Origin: JANYHF01 sp963732765
GTDB taxonomy: Bacteria; Pseudomonadota; Alphaproteobacteria; Rhizobiales; Hyphomicrobiaceae
Direction: 5' to 3'
NCBI GenBank assembly: GCA_963732765.1
Contig: CAVTAS010000010.1
Location: 372,001 to 436,000, forward strand
Length of the DNA: 64,000 bases
Positions 19,330-28,638 of the stretch are shown here, piece by piece. The translations under genes and the position numbers were made by a program. The notes under the pieces were generated by a model. That model searched no databases. It saw only the letters and a program-made list of their open reading frames with translations, and was not told the DNA's origin. How positions within the stretch are numbered: position 1 is the first letter of the stretch; every line of letters starts with the position of its first letter.

Positions 19330-20694
19330 ATGACCACCGATCGCCGACACCTGTTGCGATGTACCGCGGCCATGCTTGCGGGATCAGCGGCCATGCTGAC
19401 CGGCCCGGCGCAGGCCAAGACCAAAGCGCCGACCACGTCCATCCCTGACAACGATGCGCCCACACTCGATCCCACCAGCAAAGCCGATCAGACGGCAGTC
19501 CTGCAGGCCGCCATCGAGCGCAGCGCGGCTGCCGGTCGTGTCCTGCAGCTTCCTGCTGGCGCATTCTTCTGCCGCACCCTCGGCCTGCCAAGCGGTGCCC
19601 GCATCGTCGGCGTACCAGGCGCAACGCGTTTCGTTTTTGCGGGGTCGGGAGCATTCCTGGTCGCCGCCCACGCTGATAATCTCTGGCTGGAGCACTTGAC
19701 CATCGATGGAGCCTTGCTTCCGCTGGACGTCGAGGCGACCGACGGCCTGATCACATTTTCTGACTGCCGGAACCTGACGCTTCGAGACATAAAAGTCACC
19801 GACAGCCTGCTGAACGGCATTTCGCTACGGCGGTGCTCGGGGCGGGTCGCGGGTTGCAATATCAGCGCGTGCGGCGCGACGGCCATCTTCAGCCTCGATG
19901 GAGTCGGTCTGGCCATCACCGGCAACACCATCACTGACATCGGTAACAACGGCATTCAGGTCTGGCGCTCGGAGGCGGGCGACGACGGCACTTTGGTGTC
20001 GGGCAACCGCATAACGAAGATCGCGGCGCGAGCCGGGGGCGACGGGCCGAACGGCAACGCCATCAACGTGTTCCGCGCCGGGCGCGTGCAGGTCACGGAC
20101 AATCACATCACGGACTGCGCCTTCTCGGCGGTGCGCGCCAACTCAGCCTCGAACTGCCAGATCACAGGCAACAGTGCGACGGGCCTTGGTGAGGTCGCCA
20201 TTTACGCGGAATTCGCTTTCCAGGGTGCGGTGATCGCCAACAACCTGGTCGATGGAGCATCTGTCGGCATTTCGGTGACGAACTTCAAAGAGGGCGGGAG
20301 ATTGGCGGCGGTGACAGGCAATCTCCTGCGCAACCTGCATCGCAAATCGGCCAGCGGAGAAGACCAGGGTGTCGGCATCTCGGTCGAGGCCGACACGGCG
20401 GTTTCCGGCAATGTGGTCGAGGGGGCCGAGCGCATCGGCATCCAGGCCGGCTGGGGATCGTTCCGCCGCGATATCGCGATCACCGGCAATGTGGTGCGTG
20501 CATGCCCGATCGGCATTGGCCTGGCCTCGGACGCAGCCAGCGGCGCCGTGATCGTGGCGCAGAACCTGATCAGCGGCGCTACCGACGGCGCCATCCGCAT
20601 GATGGACCGCGAGACCGCGCTGGGGCCCGATCTGGTGCGCGACGGAAGAACCGCGGGCAAGGCAATCTCAATCAGCGGCAATGTCGCCAGCTAG
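19330..20694 (+). CDS. Tat-exported right-handed beta-helix repeat protein (TIGR03808-like)
   Basis: The 454-residue protein starts with a twin-arginine signal (MTTDRRHLLRCTAAMLAG, cleavage after AQA), so it is probably exported folded. The rest is a parallel beta-helix with many short repeats of the form ITGNxI or VSGNxV (for example LAITGNTITDIGNNGIQVW), resembling pectate-lyase-like folds. It matches my recollection of the TIGR03808 family, Tat-translocated repeat proteins found mainly in Rhizobiales. No catalytic site is assigned for that family. A longer in-frame start at 19258 would bury the RR motif, so 19330 is chosen. Confidence 0.85.
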   Translation: MTTDRRHLLRCTAAMLAGSAAMLTGPAQAKTKAPTTSIPDNDAPTLDPTSKADQTAVLQAAIERSAAAGRVLQLPAGAFFCRTLGLPSGARIVGVPGATRFVFAGSGAFLVAAHADNLWLEHLTIDGALLPLDVEATDGLITFSDCRNLTLRDIKVTDSLLNGISLRRCSGRVAGCNISACGATAIFSLDGVGLAITGNTITDIGNNGIQVWRSEAGDDGTLVSGNRITKIAARAGGDGPNGNAINVFRAGRVQVTDNHITDCAFSAVRANSASNCQITGNSATGLGEVAIYAEFAFQGAVIANNLVDGASVGISVTNFKEGGRLAAVTGNLLRNLHRKSASGEDQGVGISVEADTAVSGNVVEGAERIGIQAGWGSFRRDIAITGNVVRACPIGIGLASDAASGAVIVAQNLISGATDGAIRMMDRETALGPDLVRDGRTAGKAISISGNVAS

Positions 20695-20714
20695 CAAAGG
20701 ACGAGCGCCGCGCG

Positions 20715-22646
20715 CTACTGCGCCGCCAGAGTAGCCCGGTTCGGTCGATCCGTGCCGAGCAGGCTCGCCTCCTGTTGCAGCGCCTCGGCCAACTTCGCGC
20801 GCGCCAGTTCGGCCTCGCGCTGGCGGTTCCACATGCTGGCGTAGAGACCGTTTTTGTCCATCAGCTGGGCGTGTGTGCCCTTTTCGGCGATCATGCCCTT
20901 TTCAAGGACGATGATCTCGTCGGCATGCACGATGGTGGAGAGACGGTGCGCGATCACCAGTGAGGTCCGGCTCTTGGCGACCTTATCTAGCGCGTCCTGG
21001 ATCTCGCGCTCGGTGTGGCTGTCGAGGGCGCTGGTCGCCTCGTCCAGCATCAGGATCGGCGGGCCCTTGAGGATTGTGCGGGCGATCGCGACGCGTTGTT
21101 TTTCGCCCCCTGAGAGCTTCAAGCCGCGCTCGCCCACAGGCGTATCGAAGCCCTGCGGCAGCGTGGCGATGAAGTCGGAAATCTGTGCCAGCCTGGCCGC
21201 TTCCTTCACCTCCTCGTCGCTTGCCGAGGGGCGGCCGTAGCGTACGTTGTAGTAGATCGAATCGTTGAACAGAACGGTATCTTGCGGCACCACGCCAATG
21301 GCGGCGCGCACGGAGGTTTGCGTCACCTCGCGGATATCCTGGCCATCGATCAGCACACGTCCAGCCGATACATCATAGAAGCGGAACAGGATGCGCGAGA
21401 GCGTGGATTTGCCTGCGCCGGACGGCCCGACAATGGCGACCATCTTGCCCGGAGGCACTTCAAAGGTAACATTCTTCAAGATCGGCCGGTCGGGATCGTA
21501 ATGGAACGACACGTTCTCAAAGGTGACCCGCCCTTCTTTCACCACCAGTGGCTTGGCGCCCGGCTTGTCTTTGATCTCAGGGTTCTTATCGAGCAGCCCG
21601 AACATCATCTCAAGGTCGACCATGCCCTGCTTGATTTCGCGGTAGACCATGCCCATGAAGTTCAACGGCACGTAAAGTTGTGTCAGCAGCGCGTTGACCA
21701 GCACGAAGTCGCCAAGCGTCTGCTGGCCTTCTATAATCGCACGCGCCGACAGCAGCATGCTGATGGTCAGCCCGACCGTGAAGATCGCCGCCTGCCCGAT
21801 GTTCAGCACCGCGAGCGAGTAGTAGGTCTTTACGTTGGCCTTTTCATAACGCTGCATGGCGCCGTCGTAGCGTCTGGCCTCCATGTCCTCGTTGCCGAAA
21901 TATTTCACCGTCTCGTAGTTGAGCAGACTGTCGACCGCCTTCGAGCTGGCGTCGCGGTCGCTCTCGTTCAGTTCGCGGCGGATGCCGATGCGCCATTCGC
22001 TGGCCCGCACCGTGTACCAGAGATAGGCCGCCACCATGACCAGCACGAGCAGCACATAAACAAAGCCAAAACTGCTCCAGAGGATGAAGCAGATCAGCAG
22101 CAGCTCCAGCGCGGTCGGGATTGAGGTCATGACGCCGAGGCGGATGATCGAGTCAACAGCGCTGTTGCCCTTCTCGATAATGCGTGAAATCGCGCCCGTG
22201 CGCCGCTCGATGTGGAACCGCAGCGACAGGTCGTGCAGATGGCGGAAGGTCTTGGTCGTCAGGTGCCGGACGGCATTTTGCGAGACCCGTGTGAACAGCA
22301 CATCGCGCAGCTGGTTCAGGATCATCATCATGACGCGGGCGACGCCATAGGAGATGATCAGCATGGCCGGCACGATGGCCAGGCCGAGCCCGACTGTTGT
22401 GGCCGGAGACTGCGTGCCCACCGTCGTGGTCAGCCAGTCCGTCGCTCCCTTGTAGGCATAGGGCATCAGCACCGTGACGATCTTGGCTGCCACCAGCGCC
22501 ACACAGGCTAGCACCACCTCCAGTTTCAAGTCACGACGACCAGCCGGCCACATATACGGCATCAGGTCCGTCAGCACCGTGACCAGCTGAGATGTGGGCT
22601 TGCTAGCGGGAGCAGGCGCGCCGGCAATCGGCTCGGCAATGGTCAT
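20715..22646 (-). CDS. Atm1/HMT1-type ABC exporter (membrane plus ATPase half-transporter)
   Basis: A 643-residue half-transporter with six membrane segments followed by an ATPase domain. It works as a homodimer in the inner membrane. The N-terminal part has the Atm1-type motifs FHIERRTGAISRIIEKG, DASSKAVDSLLNYETVKYF and LVNALLTQLYVPLNFMG. The ATPase has Walker A GPSGAGKST, signature LSGGEKQR, Walker B ILMLDEATS and the H-loop IAHRLST. Bacterial Atm1 proteins export glutathione-metal complexes and are related to mitochondrial Fe/S exporters. The start MTIAEPIAGAPAP is chosen over one eight codons upstream. It is convergent with the beta-helix gene. Confidence 0.94.
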   Translation of the reverse strand: MTIAEPIAGAPAPASKPTSQLVTVLTDLMPYMWPAGRRDLKLEVVLACVALVAAKIVTVLMPYAYKGATDWLTTTVGTQSPATTVGLGLAIVPAMLIISYGVARVMMMILNQLRDVLFTRVSQNAVRHLTTKTFRHLHDLSLRFHIERRTGAISRIIEKGNSAVDSIIRLGVMTSIPTALELLLICFILWSSFGFVYVLLVLVMVAAYLWYTVRASEWRIGIRRELNESDRDASSKAVDSLLNYETVKYFGNEDMEARRYDGAMQRYEKANVKTYYSLAVLNIGQAAIFTVGLTISMLLSARAIIEGQQTLGDFVLVNALLTQLYVPLNFMGMVYREIKQGMVDLEMMFGLLDKNPEIKDKPGAKPLVVKEGRVTFENVSFHYDPDRPILKNVTFEVPPGKMVAIVGPSGAGKSTLSRILFRFYDVSAGRVLIDGQDIREVTQTSVRAAIGVVPQDTVLFNDSIYYNVRYGRPSASDEEVKEAARLAQISDFIATLPQGFDTPVGERGLKLSGGEKQRVAIARTILKGPPILMLDEATSALDSHTEREIQDALDKVAKSRTSLVIAHRLSTIVHADEIIVLEKGMIAEKGTHAQLMDKNGLYASMWNRQREAELARAKLAEALQQEASLLGTDRPNRATLAAQ

Positions 22647-22670
22647 GTGGGCTTTCCATGAAACGAACAA

Positions 22671-22692
22671 GGCTGCCCGCTAAAGGGCAGCC
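22671..22692 (-). terminator. Hairpin downstream of the 585-residue envelope protein, probable terminator
   Basis: GGCTGCCC and GGGCAGCC form an 8-bp stem with a 6-base loop. On the minus strand the stem is followed by TTGTTCGTTTC, a weak T-rich tail. It lies between the gene ending at 22816 and the Atm1-type gene and could terminate the former or act in the leader of the latter. Confidence 0.5.
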
Positions 22693-22815
22693 TCGCTGAA
22701 TGACTGCGGGCTCTATGGCCCCTGATAGGACTATTGATGGGCCGCCGCCAGTCTTCACACTGTCAAGCTGGCCAGATGGCTCGCGGTGCTACCGGCGATC
22801 GAACTCCTCATCGCA

Positions 22816-24573
22816 TTAGTCATGCTCTCGCCAGGGATGCTTGTGAAGCACTGCGGTACGGTAGCAGAGCTGGCGCACGCGCTTGCGCGCATGGCCGCGA
22901 GGCTGCGCCTTGACGTTTTGGCGAGGTAGCGCGCGCACTTGTGCTTGGCGCGCCCGGCGCGGTTGGACAGCGCGGCCGACCGAGGATCGCAAAATGCCAT
23001 CGGGAACGCGCACTCGCTCAATCTTGGAGCCACGCACCACATTTACGACCGAAGTCTTAGGCTGGTTCTCTTTGATGCGCGCAATCTGGCGACGCACTGG
23101 CTTGGGACGAGCCTGGGCGTACCGCGGCTTGGCAATCCGAAGCGGCTTGGCGGCAATAGCTGGCTTCGCCACCGGTACGCTTCTGGTGGCGGCCGGCGCC
23201 GCGGCAACCACCGGAGCCGCCGGCGGGTCCTTGGCCATCTCGGCGGGCGGCACGATCTTGATGACCTCTGCTACATTGGGAACCGGAGTCGCCTCGGCGG
23301 TCTTGGCCGGTACGGCCGGCTCGGCCGGAGCGGTGGCCATCTTGGCAAGCGGCACGATCGTGGTCTCGCCGCCAGCCGCGATTGCAGCCTGACGCGCGAA
23401 CATGAAAATCGCCGAGTGCGTTGCCTTGCCATCGTCGCCGAGCAACTCGGCACGCGCCTGATGCTCGCCCAAGGGAAGCGGCTGGGTCACATCCAGGAGC
23501 CAGCGTCCCTTATCGCCGACGCTGGTATTGCCGACCTGTTTGTCGTCCAGGAATAGCTGCAGCTTGCGCCCGGGCAACCCCCGGCCAGACAAGGTGATAA
23601 CGCCGTTGCCGTCGGCAGCTGGAACAAAGCTGATATCGGAAAACACCAAATCCGACACAGCCTCCGCGACGACCACCGGTGGCTCGCCAGACGCCGGGGC
23701 TTGAGGTGCAGCAGCAGCATCGGCGGGTGAGGCGTTTGGCGCAGGCCCAGGCTGAGCCTTGGCGGTATCGGCTGGCTGAGCTTCCGATCCTGTCAGCGAC
23801 TTCATCAGGTCGTTGAACTTCTGGTTCAACGTGTCGGCGACGGACCCGGCATCTGGTTTGCCGTTCTCGGCAGCTGGAGCCATTGGCTCAGGTGCTGCTG
23901 TTGCCGGGTTGGCCTGGGCAGCAACTGCTTCCGTGGGTTTGTCGTTGGTTGGGCTTGGCTGTGCGGGAACGGTCGTGACCGTGGCCTGGGGGTCTTGCGC
24001 TGGCTTAGCCACTGGCGCGGGTTCAACCATTGTCGCTGATGGTGCAGACAACGGCGCGGTGGCAACCGGAGCGGGCGCGGGCAGCGGCGTTGCGGCGATC
24101 ACAACTGTATCGCCTTGCGGATTCTGGCCCGAGTTGGACAGCGTCGTCAGCCAATTGCTCAACGAGCGGCCGGCGAACTGGATCTGGCCTGGATGCGCGG
24201 GCAGGGCGTCAGGCTCAGACGATGGCAACGCCAAGGCCTGCAGCTGCCGGGCCGATAGGGTGGCGGCATCCTGCAACCGGCTCGGATCGGTTGCGACCGC
24301 GTCAGCCTCAAGGATCGCGGGACCCTTTATCGAGGCTAGCAGGGCAGCAGCGTTTCTCGCCCCCGCCAACGTCTTTTCGCCAACCGTCAGCAACCGATCG
24401 CTAACTGCGCCCTGAAGGGGGTCGGGCAGGTTGCGCAGGGCATTGGCCGCAGTTGTAGCGGCCTGTTGCGGAGCCTGCACATCCATGCTGTGCGCCCGAT
24501 CAACTAGAAATCCTGCCGCGGCAAAACCACAGACAATCGCGCCAATGGGCAGCAAAACTCCGCGTCGAAGCAT
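22816..24573 (-). CDS. Membrane-anchored Ala/Pro-rich protein with an Ig-like domain
   Basis: The 585-residue product starts at ATG 24573 behind a strong AAGGAGGAGG. A single N-terminal hydrophobic anchor (about residues 5-22) is followed by a helical region and a long Ala/Pro/Thr-rich linker. A compact beta domain at about residues 298-390 (DISFVPAADGNGVITLSGRG, LFLDDKQVGNTSVGDKGRW) follows, and then a very basic tail rich in Arg, Lys and Gln. The beta domain resembles the Ig-like module that precedes LysM in many alphaproteobacterial cell-wall proteins. I could not find a LysM motif here. The basic tail might bind peptidoglycan or nucleic acid. The exact function is unknown. Confidence 0.75.
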   Translation of the reverse strand: MLRRGVLLPIGAIVCGFAAAGFLVDRAHSMDVQAPQQAATTAANALRNLPDPLQGAVSDRLLTVGEKTLAGARNAAALLASIKGPAILEADAVATDPSRLQDAATLSARQLQALALPSSEPDALPAHPGQIQFAGRSLSNWLTTLSNSGQNPQGDTVVIAATPLPAPAPVATAPLSAPSATMVEPAPVAKPAQDPQATVTTVPAQPSPTNDKPTEAVAAQANPATAAPEPMAPAAENGKPDAGSVADTLNQKFNDLMKSLTGSEAQPADTAKAQPGPAPNASPADAAAAPQAPASGEPPVVVAEAVSDLVFSDISFVPAADGNGVITLSGRGLPGRKLQLFLDDKQVGNTSVGDKGRWLLDVTQPLPLGEHQARAELLGDDGKATHSAIFMFARQAAIAAGGETTIVPLAKMATAPAEPAVPAKTAEATPVPNVAEVIKIVPPAEMAKDPPAAPVVAAAPAATRSVPVAKPAIAAKPLRIAKPRYAQARPKPVRRQIARIKENQPKTSVVNVVRGSKIERVRVPDGILRSSVGRAVQPRRARQAQVRALPRQNVKAQPRGHARKRVRQLCYRTAVLHKHPWREHD

Positions 24574-24765
24574 AATGCGGCCTCCTCCTTGATCCAACCT
24601 GACCTCATCGGCACCCCGAAGGCGGACGGAAGTTTGGCCAATTCTGGGCGACGCCATCCGCAGGTGTCGGAGATGTATACAGAATCACATCGTGTTGCTC
24701 ATGCGACAACAAAGCCGCATTGTCGAGCCCGACAGCGAATAGAGACTTAATTTGAGGGCCTTGGG

Positions 24766-25401
24766 ATGACCAACGAAAAGCCGAGCAGCCACAAGCGTCA
24801 GGCCATCTGCGTTTATTGTGGCGCTTCAAGCGGTTCCGATCCGGTTTTTGCGATGGCCGCACACCGGCTTGGCTCCGATATGGCGGCGGCGGGCGTCGAT
24901 TTGGTCTACGGCGCTGGCGGCATCGGCCTCATGGGCGATGTCGCGCGCGCCGTGTTGGCTGGCGGCGGCCGCGTCACGGGCATCATTCCGGACTTCCTGA
25001 AAGTGCGCGAGGTGCACCTGAAGGAAGTGCAGGAGGTGATCGTGACCAAGGACATGCACGAGCGCAAGATGCTGATGTTCGAGCGCGCCGACGCCTTTGT
25101 CGCCTTGCCTGGAGGTATTGGCACACTTGAGGAACTAATCGAACAGCTGACGTGGGCGCAGCTAGGCCAACACAAGAAGCCGATCGTAATCGCAAACATC
25201 GCTGGGTTCTGGGACCCTTTGCTGGAGTTGCTCGGCCACATGCACATGGCCGGATTTCTCAATAAGCCCTTCATGCCCGGAGCGGACGAAGCGCGCTATC
25301 ACGTTGTAACGCGCATCGAAGACGTCGTGCCGCACACCCTGGGGCTGCTGCAAGCGGGCGCTTCGGTCGCAGCCGACAGCGACATCGTGCGGCGCTTCTG
25401 A
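24766..25401 (+). CDS. LOG-family protein (cytokinin riboside 5'-monophosphate phosphoribohydrolase-like)
   Basis: The 211-residue Rossmann-fold protein carries the LOG signature: AICVYCGASSGSDPVF at the start, YGAGGIGLMG, then ERKMLMFERADAFVALPGG followed by IGTLEE, the PGGxGTxxE catalytic motif. LOG enzymes release the free base from nucleoside 5'-monophosphates and make active cytokinins in plants. In bacteria the usual role is general nucleotide salvage, and a plant-related role cannot be concluded. The gene stands alone, divergent from the preceding minus-strand gene across about 190 bases. Confidence 0.93.
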   Translation: MTNEKPSSHKRQAICVYCGASSGSDPVFAMAAHRLGSDMAAAGVDLVYGAGGIGLMGDVARAVLAGGGRVTGIIPDFLKVREVHLKEVQEVIVTKDMHERKMLMFERADAFVALPGGIGTLEELIEQLTWAQLGQHKKPIVIANIAGFWDPLLELLGHMHMAGFLNKPFMPGADEARYHVVTRIEDVVPHTLGLLQAGASVAADSDIVRRF

Positions 25402-25519
25402 TCGTTTTTGCGCCTAAATTCTTGCGCACAAGCAATGGTGCGGGGAAATGTCCGGGTTGCGGGGCCGGGTCGTTTACTTTTCTGACCTGGCTGCCAAACC
25501 TTTTGGGGATCCCCGGGGC

Positions 25520-26503
25520 ATGGCTACGACCGCGCTTTCCATCGACAACTCCGCCGAGCAGCGGCAGCAGAGCCGCAATTTAATAGACACCATCGCGCTG
25601 GTGGGTGGCATGACCGTGCTGACCGCCAGCTCCGCGTTCCTGCTGCTGGGTTGGTTCGGCCTCCTGTTGGCGATTCTGGCCGTGGGGCTGCTTGCCTTGG
25701 CCGCCCCGAACATCCCACCCGTCTTTGTGATGCAGCTATACCGCGCCAAGCCGATGAATCGCCGCAACGGGCGCGATTTCTACGCCATTCTCAACGAGTT
25801 GGTGCAACGGGCGGGAATGGACAAGGCGCCTGGTCTCCACGTCATTCCAAGCCTGACCCTGAACGCCTTCTCGGTCGGCACGCCGGATCGGGCCGCGATC
25901 GCCATCACCGAAGGCCTGTTACGCAAGCTCACCTTGCGCCAGATTGCTGGCGTGCTGGCCCACGAACTCAGCCATATCCGCAACAACGACCTGAGACTGA
26001 TGGCGCTGGCCGATGCCATGACGCGGATCCTGCAGGCGCTGTCCTGGATCGGGATGGCGCTGATTGTTTTCTACATCCCGCAGTACTTTGCCGGCAGCAC
26101 GCGCATACCCTGGGTCGGCGCGTTCTTGCTCTTTGCCGGTCCTGCGCTTGGCAGTCTGCTGCAACTGGCGCTCTCGCGCACCCGTGAATACGACGCCGAT
26201 ATCGATGCGGTCGGCCTGACTGGTGATCCAGATGGGCTGGCGTGGGCGCTGGCCGACATTGAGCGCTATCAAGGCCGGATTTGGGAAGACCTGATTTTTC
26301 CGAACAGCCGCCGCGCGCCCGAGCCGTCGCTCTTGCGCACCCATCCAGCCACCCAGGAGCGGCTTGACCGGATCGCCGCCTTGCGGGTTCCAATTGGAGA
26401 AAGTCCGATTGCGTTTGGCGCCGAGAGCCCGAGGGTGTCGCTGGTTGGCATGGCCCCCTCGGCCATGCGACCGCGTTACCGCTTTCCGGGCCTGTGGTTC
26501 TGA
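25520..26503 (+). CDS. M48-family membrane zinc metallopeptidase (HtpX-like)
   Basis: The 327-residue protein has a hydrophobic stretch at about residues 25-65, and then a protease domain with zinc-binding HELSHIRNND (HExxH) and the downstream glutamate in SRTREYDADIDAVGL. A further membrane segment pair lies between them (MALIVFYIPQYF and AFLLFAGPALGSLLQ). This is the HtpX layout of inner-membrane quality-control proteases. It is more divergent than true HtpX, so a paralogue is likely and no symbol is given. The start MATTALSIDN is preferred over an in-frame ATG 72 bases upstream, though the upstream sequence does not decide it. Confidence 0.88.
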   Translation: MATTALSIDNSAEQRQQSRNLIDTIALVGGMTVLTASSAFLLLGWFGLLLAILAVGLLALAAPNIPPVFVMQLYRAKPMNRRNGRDFYAILNELVQRAGMDKAPGLHVIPSLTLNAFSVGTPDRAAIAITEGLLRKLTLRQIAGVLAHELSHIRNNDLRLMALADAMTRILQALSWIGMALIVFYIPQYFAGSTRIPWVGAFLLFAGPALGSLLQLALSRTREYDADIDAVGLTGDPDGLAWALADIERYQGRIWEDLIFPNSRRAPEPSLLRTHPATQERLDRIAALRVPIGESPIAFGAESPRVSLVGMAPSAMRPRYRFPGLWF

Positions 26504-26566
26504 AACCAATGGCCCGAAGAACTTATTCGGTCGCTGATACGCAAGGCCCCGGAATCGTCACAAAAT

Positions 26567-26584
26567 CTAGGTTGAAACTAGGTT
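26567..26584. repeat. Short direct repeat in the L,D-transpeptidase promoter region
   Basis: CTAGGTT occurs twice with an 11-base period, one helical turn, about 60 bases before the start codon. Such spacing suits a regulator binding side by side, but no known operator is recognised. Confidence 0.35.
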
Positions 26585-26642
26585 CGGCTGTGCTCGCCCG
26601 GAGAGGGGTGGGTTAATTCGGTATCCGCGGGGTCTGGAGATC

Positions 26643-28530
26643 ATGATGCGAAACTGGCTGGCTTCCTCGAGAGCGACGGCGTGCGCGCTCGCGCTATTGC
26701 TGGCAGCGTCCTCGCCAAGCTTGGCCGCCGAGCCCGGCGGCCCCGAGCGCTTGCCGAGCCAACAGGAAGTGTTCCAGATCAAGTTCCGTCAGGCACTTGT
26801 GCGCTCAATTGAGGGTGAAGTTGGCGGCGTCAGAAAGATTTCGCCCGAAGATCGCAAAGCGCTGAAGGATTTCTATCTCGACCGCGACGGCCAGCCGATC
26901 TGGATCGACAACGGGAGGCTCTCCACATCGGCGCAGAGCGCCATCGCCACGATCGGCGCTGCTGGCGATTACGCCCTCAATCCCGCAGACTATCCGCTCC
27001 CTGCTTCGACCATCGGCAGCGACGCCACGCCTGATCAACTGGCGCAGACCGAGATTGAACTCAGCCTCGCCAGCCTCGACTATGCCAATGACGCCCATGT
27101 CGGCCGCATCAATCCGGAGCAGGTCTCCAACAACATCGACCGCGGCTCGACCCCGCCCAACCCCAAGAAAGTGCTTGAGGAACTGGCCAAGTCCCCGGAC
27201 GCCGGCGCAGCGTTGCTGGGCTATCATCCCAAGCACCCGCAATTTGAACTGTTGCGCAAGAAGTATCTGGAATTGAAGGCTGGCAAGACGCCACAAACCG
27301 CTGCCGCTGTGCCTGCCGCCGAAGCAGACGACGCGACAGCTAGCCTCGATACCGCCGCTGTCGTCATTCCGCGCGGGCCAGCGTTGCAACCAGGCGACCG
27401 CCATCCGCAGGTCGCGCTGATCAGGCAGCGCTTGGGAGCATTTCTGGCGCCGGACTCTTCGGCCCAAGACCAGGCCTCATACGACGACGTGCTGGCCGTG
27501 GCCGTGCGCAAGTTCCAGATCGCCAACGCGCTTCCCGACGACGGCGTAATCACCCGCGACGTCAGGCGCGCCTTGAACAAGACTGCCGCGCGCAAGCCGC
27601 CGGCCAAGAAGGAGCCCGTAGCGGTCAAAGTCGAATTCGCCGTCCGCCGCGTTAGAGCGCATCGCAGTCAACATGCAACGCTGGCGTTGGATGCGGGAAG
27701 ATCTCGGCGATTTTCACGTCCTCGATAATGTGCCCGAGTTCCTGACCCGAGTGTTCGACAATGGCAAGGTTGTATTCACCGAACGCATCGTCACTGGCAA
27801 GACCGATACGCCGACACCGACCTTCTCGCAGGACATGCAGTACATCGAGTTTAACCCCTACTGGAACGTGCCGAACTCGATCAAGACCGGCGAGATCCTG
27901 CCGGGGCTTATGAAGGGCAAGGACATCATGGGGGCCCAGAACCTGCGCGCCTCTTATCGGGGGCAACCGGTGGATGTTTACAGTGTCGATTGGTCGACCA
28001 CCGACATCAGGAGCCTGGATTTCCAGCAACCGCCCGGGGGCGGCAATGTGCTGGGTGTCGTGAAGTTCATGTTCCCCAATAAGTTCGACGTCTATATGCA
28101 CGACACGCCGTCGAAATCGCTGTTCGACAAAACCGTGCGCACCTATAGCCATGGCTGCATGCGCGTGCGCAATCCGATGTCCTTTGCCACCACTCTGTTG
28201 GAACACGACCAGGGCTGGGGGCCGGACGATGTGCAGCGCGCGGTGTCAGACGGCAACAATCAGCAGGTGCGGTTGCAGAAGCCGATCCCGGTGCACGTCA
28301 CCTATTTCACGGCTTGGGTGCAGGAAGACGGCAGCGTGTCGACCTTCGGCGACTGGTACGGCCACGACCGCCGGCTGGCGCTCGCGCTGAATGGCAAGAC
28401 CGAGCTGCTGGCGCAGGAGCGGGCCCAGGAGGTTGCGCTCGCCATCAAGAAGCCGAAGGTGGCGCCTGATCCGGGTTTCCAGGACAGCATGCCGAATTTC
28501 CTTGAGCAGCTGTTTGGCGGCGGAAACTGA
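26643..28530 (+). pseudogene. Exported L,D-transpeptidase with peptidoglycan-binding domain, one-base frameshift
   Basis: The first frame (26643-27728) encodes a signal peptide ending LAA, a helical scaffold region (DFYLDRDGQPIWIDNGRLS) and a peptidoglycan-binding domain (HPQVALIRQRLGAF, RKFQIANALPDDGVI). Near 27,640-27,660 the frame moves forward by one base. The next frame continues with NMQRWRWMREDLGDFHVLDN and the YkuD catalytic domain, with the active site RTYSHGCMRV, ending at 28530. The corrected product is about 628 residues and matches the YcbB-type L,D-transpeptidases, which form 3-3 crosslinks or attach proteins to peptidoglycan in the periplasm. As in rnhA and mutB, a single extra base explains the break, so an assembly error is plausible. 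Confidence 0.87.
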
Positions 28531-28542
28531 TTGGACAGATGC

Positions 28543-28624
28543 AGGTTGGGTCAAGCACTTGCGCGAGCCTACTTTGCGACCTGGCCGTGGATGTTGGGTC
28601 GCGCTGAAACGCTTGACCCAACCT
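28543..28624. repeat. Perfect 14-bp inverted repeat between convergent genes
   Basis: AGGTTGGGTCAAGC at 28543-28556 is the exact reverse complement of the 14 bases at 28611-28624, with 54 bases between the arms. A third partial copy (GTTGGGTC) lies at about 28593. It occupies the space between the L,D-transpeptidase and cimA stops. It may act as a bidirectional transcription end or be a remnant of a small mobile repeat. Confidence 0.7.
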
Positions 28625-28638
28625 ATGTTCCACTGCGG

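Noticed and set aside
24766..25401. LOG protein as evidence for cytokinin production in a plant symbiont.
   Set aside because: LOG homologues are widespread in non-plant-associated bacteria and no cytokinin pathway genes are nearby.
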